Of a stretch of 44,973 bases of DNA, positions 25,155 through 33,862 are shown piece by piece; position 1 is the first letter of the stretch; each line of letters opens with the position of its first letter. Source of the stretch: Microthrixaceae bacterium (GTDB lineage: Bacteria; Actinomycetota; Acidimicrobiia; Acidimicrobiales; DATDAH01); NCBI GenBank assembly GCA_020637195.1, contig JACJWK010000023.1, forward strand, positions 1 through 44,973, written 5' to 3'. Below the pieces are notes generated by a model. The model made no database searches and was not told where the DNA came from. It saw only the letters and a program-made list of their open reading frames with translations. The translations under genes and the position numbers were made by a program.

Positions 25155-25160
25155 ACCCTA
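25155..25160 (-). promoter_or_regulatory. -10 element (TAGGGT) of the MetF-like gene
   Basis: On the minus strand TAGGGT is followed by gagcgac and then ATG, a 7-nt spacing. Confidence 0.5.
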
Positions 25161-25187
25161 GGAGGGGTGCCACCCCGCGGGCCGAGG

Positions 25188-27300
25188 TCAGGGGCCTTCC
25201 AGCGCCACCTCGTGGAAGCGGCGCCCACCGTCCTCGTCGGGCACCAGCAGGGCGAGCTCGTTGTACCCGAAGGTGAAGAACTCGGGGCTGATGACCGCCG
25301 AGTAGGTCGCGTCGTCGCCGTCCTGGTCGAACCCGACCGCCACCCCGGCGACCGTGCCGTTGACGGCCACGAGGCCCGCGGTGGGGGGCGCGCCGCCGGC
25401 CAGGTGCACGACGCCGGTCCGTAGCACCGGGCTGCGGGCCGACGCCGGGTCGTACGCCGTCACGGGGTGGTAGGTGAGGAACGACATCGGGCTGGGGTCG
25501 CCCAACGTCAGCTGGGCCACGGGGACCCCCACGAGGTCGCCGTAGGGCTCGATCTGGGCCACGCCGCGCCAGTCGTCGGAGTACGGGAGGAAGGCGTGGT
25601 CGCGCTCGACGACCGCGGCGAGGCCGTCAGGCCGTCGACGAGCAACGTCGACCGATGACTCGACGACCGGTCTGGCGCCGTCCTGTGGGGGCTCGCCGCG
25701 CAGCACCGGCCGTCGGCTCCCAGTCCGTCTCGACGCCGAGGACGTCGATGATCGTCAGCAGCACGTCGATCAGCCGGGCGTTGCGGGGTCGACCATCCCG
25801 GCAGTCTGGTGCAGGTGCTGACGAACAGCGGGACGTCGTAGACCTCGGCGGAAGCGTCTCGACGGTGGGCTCGCAGGGTCAGTCAGCGGTGAAGGCCACG
25901 CCGTAGTCGCAGTGACGATCACGGGGCGTCGTCCCAGACGCCGAGGTCGTCGAGCCGTGCGACGGCGCCCCAGGTACCGGTCGAGGTACCCGAGCTGCAG
26001 GAGGTGGCGCTGGTAGCCTGCGCGGTCCGGCCGTCCGACGACCAGTTGCCCTCGGCGTCAGTCCGAGCATCAGGGCGGATCGGGTGCTGCTGCTCGGTCA
26101 GGGTCATCAGCCACGGCTCGTGGGGCAACAGCACGTGCGTACGTCAGGGGTGGGCCGCGTCCCGGTCGGCACCTCCAGGCCGTCGATGACGGCCTGGAGC
26201 TCCTGCCCCCGCCGGCCCAGGCAAGCGCGTCGGCGTCAGCCCAGTCGGTGCCGAACGGCTCCAGGCGGTGGCGTCCTCCGGGCGTTCGTCGACCGGGCGC
26301 GCGCCGTCGACGAAGCCCGCCAGGACTGGTCGACCCGCAGGAGGCGCTCGCGTCGAGGCGGGGCGACGTGCCGTAGACCAGGCGGCGTCGGCGAGCAGCG
26401 TCGACAGGGCGTCGCCCGCCGCCGCCCGTGTCGCCACAGGCCGGGGCGGGGCAGGCTGGTGATCGTCTCGTGGACGTCGAGGTCGTAGTCGGCGCCGAGC
26501 AGCGGAAGAGCGACCGCAGGTGGTCGGAGAGTGGGCAGCGCATCGGGCGGGAGAGCCGGTCACCACCGACGGCACGCTCAGGCTCGTCTCGCTGGCGTTA
26601 CGCGGTGGCGTCAGGATACCACGTGGCCGTGTCGGCGAGGCTGCGAAGTTGGGGAACCGAAGCGGTTGACCTGCAGGCCGCAGTCGAGCAGCAGAGGCGA
26701 GCGGGAGCTCGTCAGCTGGAGGAGGACCACCGGCAGGGCGCTCCACGACCGTGGCGCCTGCGGTCGCCCGCGTCCGTCCCAGATGAGGCGAGGACTGCGA
26801 CGTGACCAGAAGGCCCGAGGAACAGGACGGGGCCTGCGAATGCGCAGACCCGTCGCCAGCCCGCGACCGCCGCTCGCCCGGCGAGGCCGATCCGTGGACA
26901 GCACGAGGGGCGCCGATCCACCGCGTCGACACCCGCCCGACGCAGCAGCGTCGCGGCGACGGGCACAGCACCGCGACAGGCGGGTGGAGCACCGTCCAGC
27001 GCCGCGGTGGACGACCAGGACGACGGTCTGCACGAGGGCGAGGGCGAGGGGCGGGAGGGCGTGACCGTGAAGCGACGCACGATGGCCCCACCGGGCTCGC
27101 GCGGCGACGAAGGCTCGCCGTTGCGCCCGTAGAGGTCGAGCAGGGGCTGGGCACGCGAGCCCCCACAGGCCAGGAGCACCGCGCGTCGCCCAGGGCCTCC
27201 CGGCTCGCCGACGTCGCCGCAGGCGGGACGGCGCTCTCGTCAGGGTCGGTGATCGTCGCAGGTCAGGCCCTCGGTCCGCGAGGCCTCGTGCCGTCACGGG
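25188..27300 (-). pseudogene. Membrane-anchored sulfatase-like protein (alkaline phosphatase superfamily), frame-disrupted
   Basis: Only the last 170 residues are clean. Stitching the minus-strand frames upstream gives PLLDLYGRN, then helix-like stretches with LPPLALALVQTVVLVVHRG, then APVVLLQLDELPLASLLD (the metal-binding Asp region), PNFARLADTATWYPDATA, SVVTGELP, LLPHEPWLMTLTEQ, LGVWDD, VTADHGVAFTADEPTVETLP (where DHG is read as D-YG) and RLIDVLLTI. This is the layout of large actinobacterial sulfatase-like proteins with N-terminal helices and an outward-facing hydrolase/transferase domain. Such proteins hydrolyse sulfate esters or transfer phospho-groups; the substrate is unknown. The start is approximate. 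The damage lies in a low-quality block from 25630 upward. Confidence 0.65.
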
Positions 27301-27385
27301 AGTCTTCAGCTCGTCTCCACGGCCGCGCCTCGCGAGCGCGCGCCAGCGGGTAGCGTCGGTGCGGTGCCGCAGTGTTCGTCCACAG

Positions 27386-28084
27386 GTGCCAGAGACCCCA
27401 GCCGTGGTCGGCGCTGATGAACCGCCTCGAAACGACGACGTCGTCGCCCTCCGGCTGCCGGGGTTCGGGGTCCGCTTCCCGTGGGCTTCGAGCCGGTGAT
27501 GGGCGCTTCCGCGGCCTGGCTGGCCGACAGGCTGTCCGCCCACGACCAGATCGACCTGGTCACCCACGACTGGGGCGCGCTGCTGATGCTGCGGGTGCTC
27601 GCCGACCGGCCCGCCAACGTGCGCTCGTGGGCCACCGACGCCGGCGACCTGGACGCCAGCTTCCCGCTGGCACGACCTCGCGCAGCTATGGATGACCCCG
27701 GCGAGGCGAGGCCTTCATGGACACCGTCGTCGACAGCAGCGACGCCGACCGGGCCGCGCTGCTGGCCGGCGCCGGCGTCCCCGAGGACGGCGCCGCCGAG
27801 ATGGCGGCGGCGTTCGACCGGACGATGGCCGACGCCATCCTCGCCCTGTACCGCTCGTCGGCCCGGGTGGGCGAGTGGGGACCGAGGTGGACGCCATCGA
27901 GGGCCCCGGGCTGGTGATCGAGTCCGGGCGCGACCCCTACCGCAACGTCGAGCGCGCCGGCCGCCTGGCCGCCCGCACCGGTGCCCGGGTGCTCGAGCTC
28001 CCCGAGGCGGGGCACTGGTGGATGCTCGACGCCACCGACGAGGCGGCCGCCGGCCTCACGTCGTTCTGGGCCGGCCTGGACTAG
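27386..28084 (+). pseudogene. Alpha/beta hydrolase (epoxide hydrolase-like), frame-disrupted
   Basis: Reading from GTG 27386 gives VPETPAVVGADEPPRNDDVV and ALRLPGFGV, then after an indel near 27475 VGFEP, AAWLADRLSAHDQIDLVTHD and WGALLMLRVLADRPANVRSW. The HDWG motif supplies the nucleophile Asp used by epoxide hydrolases and haloalkane dehalogenases. Further indels fall near 27690 and 27880; the last part reads EVDAIEGPGLVIESGRDPYR and LPEAGHWWMLDATDEAAAGL, with Asp and His of the triad. The stitched length of about 230 residues is short but plausible. The 3' end overlaps the end of the convergent patatin gene. Confidence 0.75.
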
Positions 28085-29096
28085 CACGCTGGCCGCGCTC
28101 CGCGCGGGTCCCGTCGGTGCGGCCCCAGGACCGGGCGAGGTCGGAGATGCCGAGGCGGTGGAGGCGATCGGTGGCGGTGGCGTGGGCCCGCTCGACCAGG
28201 TCGGCCTCGGTCGAGTCGTCGAGGGCGTCGCCGGTCATCAGCTCGAGGTCGGCGCCCGTGGGCTCGAACACGAGCACCAGGGTGCCGGCAGCCTCGACCC
28301 AGTCGACCTCAGGCCGAGCACCTGTGGTACCCAGCAGCTGGCCCACCGCAGGTGCCAGCGGAGCTCCTCGCCCACCGCCGACATGGGCGAGATGACCGAC
28401 GCCGTCGAGGCCCCGGTCGGCGAGCAGGTCGGCGTTGGTCGACGAGTGGGCAGCGCCGTCGAGGTAGAGCTCGCCGTCCACCTCCACCGGCTCGAAGTAG
28501 CCGGGGATGGCCGACGACGCCTCGACCGCCCGGGCCAGCGGCGGGCAGGCCGGGGATCCCGGTGCCGGGTCGCGCCCGAACACCACCCGGCGGCCGTCGC
28601 TCATGCGCAGCGCGCAGATCCAGAGGGGATCGTCGGGCCAGCCGCTGCCGTAGAGGAGGCGGAGCTTGTCGCCGAGCGGGCCGATGGGCACGGTGCCGCG
28701 GGGGAGCAGGCCCGAGATGCCGACGCCGAGCCCCGTGGGCCACGGACGCCGCAGCCCGTGGCGCACGAGGCCCGGCGCCTGGGGACGTCGGCCGGCCAGC
28801 CCCCGGGGCGGCTCGGGCTCGTCGAACTCGGTGACGTAGCTGAGGTCGCCGACGAGGCGGTGTCCCTCGGGGGAGATGGGCCGGCCGGTCAGCCGGGCGC
28901 GGTGATCCGCGGGGGAGAGGCCGAGGCGGAGGGTGGCGCCGGTGCCCGCCCCCGCCGAGGTGCCCACGATGACGGCGGCGGTGCGGGCGTCCCAGCGGGC
29001 CGAGTCGGCCAGCGCGGCCAGCGTGCCGATGGTGTACGACCGGCCGATCACCCCGCCCGCGCCCAGCACCAGCCCGATGGCCATCGGCCCCAGCAT
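28056..29096 (-). CDS. Patatin-like phospholipase
   Basis: The 346-residue protein has the patatin fold: GLVLGAGGVIGRSYTIGTLA (oxyanion loop), AVIVGTSAGAGTGATL (GxSxG with the nucleophile Ser) and GELYLDGAAHSSTNADLL (the DG(A) dyad Asp). It would hydrolyse acyl chains of membrane lipids or related esters. A second ATG 12 nt downstream (MAIGLVLG) is closer to usual family starts. Between 28415 and 28330 a pair of compensating frameshifts changes the residues to GHLAHVGGGRG; the neighbouring frame reads VISPMSAVGEELRWHLRW, which is what the family expects. The 3' end overlaps the alpha/beta hydrolase gene by 29 nt. Confidence 0.87.
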   Translation of the reverse strand: MLGPMAIGLVLGAGGVIGRSYTIGTLAALADSARWDARTAAVIVGTSAGAGTGATLRLGLSPADHRARLTGRPISPEGHRLVGDLSYVTEFDEPEPPRGLAGRRPQAPGLVRHGLRRPWPTGLGVGISGLLPRGTVPIGPLGDKLRLLYGSGWPDDPLWICALRMSDGRRVVFGRDPAPGSPACPPLARAVEASSAIPGYFEPVEVDGELYLDGAAHSSTNADLLADRGLDGVGHLAHVGGGRGAPLAPAVGQLLGTTGARPEVDWVEAAGTLVLVFEPTGADLELMTGDALDDSTEADLVERAHATATDRLHRLGISDLARSWGRTDGTRAERGQRASPGRPRTT

Positions 29097-29140
29097 CGCA
29101 CGGGGGCTCGGACCCGGGGCGGACGCGCGAGGCTGATCCG

Positions 29141-30715
29141 ATGGCCGACGACTTCGCCACCCGCGTCACCGAGGGCTACGCGACCGAGGGCGCGGCGGTC
29201 GTGCTCGGGCGCGGGGTCCTCGACGGCACCACCCACCCGGACGCCGTCGTGCAGCTCCCGACCGCGATGTGCAACCGCCACGGGCTCATCGCGGGCGCCA
29301 CCGGGACGGGCAAGACCAAGACCCTCCAGCTCCTCGCCGAGCAGCTGTCCGCCGCCGGCGTGCCGGTGTTCGCCGCCGACCTCAAGGGCGACCTCACCGG
29401 GCTGGCCCGCCCCGGTGCCCCCAACGAGCACATCGACGCACGCATGGCCGACCTCGGCCTGCCGTGGGCGCCCGCGGGTCGACCCGTCACCTTCCTCTCC
29501 CTCGGCGGCCTCGGGCCCGGGGTGCCCGTCCGGGCGCCGGTCTCGAGCTTCGGCCCGCAGCTCCTCGCCAAGGTGCTGCGCGCCAACGCCACGCAGTCGT
29601 CGTCGCTGTCGATCGTGTTCCGGTACGCGGACGAGGCGGGGCTCCCCCTGCTCGACCTGTCCGACCTCAAGGCGCTGCTCGCCTGGCTGACGAGCGACGA
29701 GGGCAAGCCCGAGCTGAAGGCCCTGGGCGGCGTGTCGACCCAGACCGCCGGCGTGCTGCTCCGGTCGATCAGCGAGCTCGAGGCGCAGGGCGGCGACGTG
29801 TTCTTCGGCGAGCCCGAGTTCGCGGTGGCGGACCTGCTGGGGATCGACGCCGACGGCTCGGGCCAGGTCAGCTGCCTCGAGCTGCCGGCCGTGCAGGACC
29901 GTCCCCGCCTGTTCTCCACGTTCCTGCTGTGGCTGCTGGCCGAGCTGTTCCAGGACCTCCCCGAGGTGGGCGACCTCGACCGGCCCAAGCTGGTGTTCTT
30001 CTTCGACGAGGCCCACCTGCTGTTCGACGACGCCGCCGACGAGCTGGTCGAGCAGGTGGCCCAGACCGTTCGGCTCATCCGCTCGAAGGGCGTGGGCGTG
30101 TTCTTCGTCACCCAGCTCCCCGACGACGTGCCCGACGAGGTGCTGGCCCAGCTCGGGAACCGCATCCAGCACGCCCTGCGCGCCCACACCCCTCGCGACG
30201 CCAAGGCGCTGAAGGCCACGGTGAGCACGTACCCCTTCACCGACGACTACGACCTCGGCGAGGCGCTCACCGAGCTGGGCACGGGCGAGGCGATCGTCAC
30301 GGTGCTCCGCGAGGACGGCTCCCCGGCGCCCGTGGTGTGGACCAAGCTCGTCGCGCCGTCCTCGCTGATGGCCGCGATCCCGGCCGAGGAGGTGGCCGCC
30401 GCGGCGCAGGCGTCACCGCTGTGGCCGAGGTACGCGGAGGAGATCGACCGGGAGTCGGCCCGCGAGCTGCTCGCGGCCAAGATGGCCGCCACGGCCGCGG
30501 CGACCCCCGCCCCGTCGGCGGGGGGTGGTGGTGTGCAGGTGCCGGCACCCCCGCCCCGCACGGCGGCGCCCCGGAAGGGGTCGGGCGGCGCGGGCCGTGG
30601 CCGCGGACGGGGGGACGACGGCAACGTCGTCACCGACTACCTGCGCAGCCGCGAGGGGCGCACGATGATCAACACGGTGGTGCGAGGCGTGTTCGGGATG
30701 TTGAAGAAGCGCTGA
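29141..30715 (+). CDS. HerA-like/DUF853 ATPase (YjgR-type)
   Basis: A clean 524-residue cytoplasmic ATPase. It begins with a short beta domain, then Walker A GLIAGATGTGKTKTLQLLAE at residues 49-68, FAADLKGDLTGLA, Walker B KLVFFFDEAHLLFDDAADEL and FFVTQLPDDVPDEVLAQLGN (sensor region). These match the DUF853/YjgR branch of HerA/FtsK-like P-loop ATPases, whose biological role is not settled. A Pro/Gly/Ala-rich linker of about 60 residues precedes a short conserved tail (EGRTMINTVVRGVFGMLKKR) that is typical of the family. It is divergent from the patatin gene and 71 nt upstream of the HelD-like gene. Confidence 0.9.
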   Translation: MADDFATRVTEGYATEGAAVVLGRGVLDGTTHPDAVVQLPTAMCNRHGLIAGATGTGKTKTLQLLAEQLSAAGVPVFAADLKGDLTGLARPGAPNEHIDARMADLGLPWAPAGRPVTFLSLGGLGPGVPVRAPVSSFGPQLLAKVLRANATQSSSLSIVFRYADEAGLPLLDLSDLKALLAWLTSDEGKPELKALGGVSTQTAGVLLRSISELEAQGGDVFFGEPEFAVADLLGIDADGSGQVSCLELPAVQDRPRLFSTFLLWLLAELFQDLPEVGDLDRPKLVFFFDEAHLLFDDAADELVEQVAQTVRLIRSKGVGVFFVTQLPDDVPDEVLAQLGNRIQHALRAHTPRDAKALKATVSTYPFTDDYDLGEALTELGTGEAIVTVLREDGSPAPVVWTKLVAPSSLMAAIPAEEVAAAAQASPLWPRYAEEIDRESARELLAAKMAATAAATPAPSAGGGGVQVPAPPPRTAAPRKGSGGAGRGRGRGDDGNVVTDYLRSREGRTMINTVVRGVFGMLKKR

Positions 30716-30768
30716 CCGGTCGGCCCCCGCCCGGCTGCGGGCGGGACGGGGCGGGCGACCGCGGCCGG

Positions 30769-30774
30769 TAGGAT
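30769..30774 (+). promoter_or_regulatory. -10 element (TAGGAT) of the HelD-like gene
   Basis: TAGGAT ends 12 nt before the ATG at 30787; the spacer is a C-run with no Shine-Dalgarno sequence. Confidence 0.45.
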
Positions 30775-30786
30775 GGCCCACCCCCC

Positions 30787-32876
30787 ATGGCCCGCCATCC
30801 CGAGCTCGACGCCGAACAGGCCTACATCGACCACGCCTACGAGTGCCTCGAGGCGAACCGGCGGTCGGCCACCCGCCTCCAGGACACGCTCGAGGTCGGC
30901 AAGGGCGGCACCGAGCAGGCCCGCTGGGAGCGTGAGGTCTTCCAGGAGAACATCTTGAACCGGCTGTCCCAGCTCCAGCTCGGCGACGCCTCGCTCGTGT
31001 TCGGGCGCATCGACCGCACCGCCGACGAGGGCGGCGAGTCGTTCCACGTGGGGCGGCTGGCGGTCTCCGACGAGGACCAGGAGCCGCTGGTGGTCGACTG
31101 GCGGGCGCCGGTGGCCGAGCCGTTCTACCGGGCCACCGGGCGCGAGCCCATGGGCCTGCGCCGGCGGCGGCACTTCGCCACCCGGGGCCGCACCCTGCTG
31201 TCCATGGAGGACGAGCTGTTCGGCGAGCTCGACGGCCTGGGCCCGACGGGCGAGGGTGGCGGCGCCATCTCCGGCCACGGCGCCCTCATCGCCGCGCTCG
31301 AGTCGTCCCGCTCGGGCCGCCTCGGCGACATCGTCGCCACCATCCAGGGCGAGCAGGACGAGATCATCCGGGCGCCGCTGCCGGGGGTCCTCGTCGTCCA
31401 GGGCGGGCCCGGCACGGGCAAGACCGTCGTGGCTCTCCACCGGGCCGCCTACCTCCTCTACACCCACCGGTTCCCGCTCGAGGGCCAGGGCGTGCTCGTG
31501 GTGGGCCCCAACCGGCTCTTCCTCGGCTACATCGAGCAGGTCCTGCCGTCGCTCGGCGAGGCCGGCGTCGAGCTGGCCGTGCTCGCCGACCTCATCCCCG
31601 AGCAGCGGGTGCGGGGACGCGACACCGGCGTCGTGGCGCGGGTCAAGGGGGACCAGCGCATGATCGACGTCGTCCGCCAGGCGGTGCGTGACCGCGAGCG
31701 CCCCCTCCGGAAACGCCTCGAGGTCGGCTACGGCCTCACCGTGCTGCGCCTGTCGGTCGACGAGAGCGACCGGATCGTGCGCGAGGCCCGCCGCCGCTTC
31801 CGGACCCACAACGCGGGCCGCCGGTTCGTCGAGCGCTCGGTGTTCGAGGCGCTCGCGGCCAGCAGCCGACTGGGCCCCGACCCCGACGACGTCCGCCGCC
31901 AGGTCCGCGGCGAGGTCGTGGTGCGCGAGGCGCTCGACTGGATGTGGCCGGCGCTCACGCCGGCGCAGCTGCTGCACGACCTGTTCGGCTCGCGGGCGCT
32001 GCTGCGCTCGGCCAGGCGCCGCCAGCTCGACGACGACAGCGAGGCCGGTGACCCTCCTCATGCAGGCCCGCTCGGCCTCGGTCGACGGTGGTGTGGACCA
32101 CCGACGACGTGCCGCTGCTGGACAGACCCGCCGTCCTCGGGCCGCTCCGCGGCGCCGGCGGTCGGGGCAGGCGTCGACGACGGTCCGCACCGGCCACATC
32201 GTCGTCGACGAAGACCCAGGACCTCTCGCCAATACCAGTTGCGGGTGCTGGCCGGCGGTCGCTCAGCGGGTCGATGACCATCGTGGGCGACATCGCCCAG
32301 GCCACCGGGGCGTGGGCCCACGACGACTGGGACGGCGTCCTCGAGCACCTGCCCGACCGCCGGACGCCCCGGCGGGCCGAGCTCACCGTCGGCTACCGCA
32401 TCCGGCAGCGAACATGGCCGCTGGCGGCCAAAGGTGCGCAGCCCGTCGCGGCGCCCGCCCTCGCCGCGCCGTCGTCGGTGCGCGAGGGCGAGAGCGCACC
32501 ACGGGTCGAGGCCGTCGACGACGGCCACCGGCTCGGCGCCGAGGTGGTCCGGTTGGTGCGCGAGGAGTGCGAGGCGGTGGGGCAGGGCAGCGTGGGCATC
32601 GTGTGTGCCCGGCACCAGCTCACCCACGCCGTGACGGACGCGCTCGAGGCGGCGGGCATCGAGCACGGTGCGGCGGACCGCCACGGGCTCGAGCAGCAGG
32701 TCACGGTGGTGCCGGTGGGCCTGGTCAAGGGCCTCGAGCTCGACGCGTCGATCGTGGTCGAGCCCGCCGCCATCGTGCGCAGGGGCCCAGGGGATGCGCT
32801 CGCTCTGCAGCTCACCCGCGCCGCAAGCGCCTGTCGCTGCTGCGCGCCGAGCCTCGACGCGTCCTGCTCCCGCTGA
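30787..32876 (+). pseudogene. helD: HelD-like UvrD/Rep-family ATPase, C-terminal third frame-disrupted
   Basis: The first 420 residues are clean: an N-terminal helical arm (AEQAYIDHAYECLEANRRSA), VVDWRAPVAEPFYRATGREP, Walker A LVVQGGPGTGKTVVALHRAA and VLVVGPNRLFLGYIEQVLPS. From 32045 the frame shifts, but HIVVDE (Walker B, with TQDLSP nearby), SGSMTIVGDIAQATGAWAHD, VVPVGLVKGLELDASIVVEP and a final ALTRA-like stretch can be read across frames to about 32876, giving near 695 residues. This is the length and layout of actinobacterial HelD, which binds RNA polymerase and helps remove stalled complexes; some relatives protect against rifampicin. It lacks the zinc fingers of classical helicases. 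The breaks lie in a low-quality block. Confidence 0.85.
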
Positions 32877-33114
32877 CGGCCCGGTCCTCCCCGACCCGTC
32901 CCGGTTTTTCAGGTCTGGGGCGTGACCGGACCTGCACCAGAGGTGCGAGGTCGGGCCTCGGCGGCGAGGGGCGGCGGCAGCGAGGGAGCCTCAGGGTCGT
33001 CCCGGGGTCGACCGCGGGCTGGGGGCGGCGGCACCGGGCCGGTCCGGCCGCAGGGGACAGGTAGGTGACAGGAACGGGTACGCCACCCAGACGCCTGCTC
33101 CAGCGAGGACGTGG
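32877..33114. other. Low-quality gap between convergent helD and efeU
   Basis: No independent gene is recognisable. A ccggttttt run at 32901-32909 may be the helD terminator. On the minus strand between about 33110 and 33040, a shifted frame resembles the last membrane helix of EfeU (SLEQ followed by VWVAY and PVTYL-like residues), so efeU probably extends into this stretch. Confidence 0.4.
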
Positions 33115-33840
33115 TTAGCCGAACAGGCCGGCCAGGAACCGCCCCACCTGGGTGTCGACGGTCAGCCACCGGATCCCGGTGAGGTCGTACACGGCGTAGT
33201 TGAGGCTGTCGAGGGCGTCGAACTCGGTGGCCTGGAGGAACATGACCCCCTTGGCGAGGAGGCCGGCGGCGAAGACGATGACGATCATGCCGGTGATGTT
33301 GAAGAACAGCTTCATGGGCAGCACCTTGCTGCCCGAGTAGACGAGGTACCCGAGGGCGGCGGCGATGGCCAGCCCGATCAACCCGCCCACGAAGACGTCC
33401 CGGCCGGTGCTGGACGTGGCCGCGGCGATGAGGAACAGCGCGGTCTCGATGCCCTCGCGCAGCACGGCGAAGAAGGCCACGACGAGCACGCCGGTGCGGA
33501 CCCGGTCCGAGGCGAGGGCAGCGTCGACGCGCTCCTCGAGCTCGCCCTTGATGGCGCGGCTCTGGCGCCGCATCCAAAAGACCATCCAGGTGAGGACGCC
33601 GGCGGCCACGAACGAGATGGCCGCGAACGCCCGGAGGCGGGCGTCGCCCTCGAACGAGCCCACCGTGTTGTGGAGGACGACGCCGAACACGAGCGACAGC
33701 ACGGCGGCCAGGCCGACCCCCGCCCACACGGGTGCGTCGAGGTCGCGCCGGTCGATCTTGCGCAGGTAGCCGAAGACGATGCCGACGATGAGCGAGGCCT
33801 CGAACCCCTCCCGGATCAGGACCAGCATCGACTCACCCAT
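33115..33840 (-). CDS. efeU: Ferrous iron permease of the FTR1/EfeU family
   Basis: A 241-residue protein with six clear membrane helices. The two REXXE iron-binding motifs of the family are present: LIREGFEASLIVGIVFGYLR in helix 1 and FFAVLREGIETALFLIAA in helix 4, and GVLTWMVFWMRRQSRAIKGE matches E. coli EfeU. It moves Fe2+/Fe3+ across the membrane together with EfeO and EfeB, which lie 3.5-5 kb away on the same strand. The family normally has a seventh helix; here a TAG ends the frame before it, but that helix seems readable out of frame beyond 33115. ATG 33828 is an alternative start that fits both E. coli EfeU and the promoter position better. An iron-box-like palindrome lies directly upstream. 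Confidence 0.92.
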   Translation of the reverse strand: MGESMLVLIREGFEASLIVGIVFGYLRKIDRRDLDAPVWAGVGLAAVLSLVFGVVLHNTVGSFEGDARLRAFAAISFVAAGVLTWMVFWMRRQSRAIKGELEERVDAALASDRVRTGVLVVAFFAVLREGIETALFLIAAATSSTGRDVFVGGLIGLAIAAALGYLVYSGSKVLPMKLFFNITGMIVIVFAAGLLAKGVMFLQATEFDALDSLNYAVYDLTGIRWLTVDTQVGRFLAGLFG

Positions 33841-33842
33841 GG

Positions 33843-33856
33843 TTAGGGTACCTTAA
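33843..33856. promoter_or_regulatory. DtxR/IdeR-type box spanning divergent -10 elements (efeU and FAD oxidoreductase)
   Basis: TTAGGGTACCTTAA is a 14-nt near-perfect palindrome of design TTARG-N4-CYTAA, matching the core half-sites of the DtxR/IdeR consensus (TTAGG-N4-CCTAA). It contains TACCCT on the minus strand (for efeU) and TACCTT on the plus strand, ending 8 nt before the ATG at 33863. A bound repressor would cover both -10 boxes. Confidence 0.6.
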
Positions 33857-33862
33857 CAAGGC

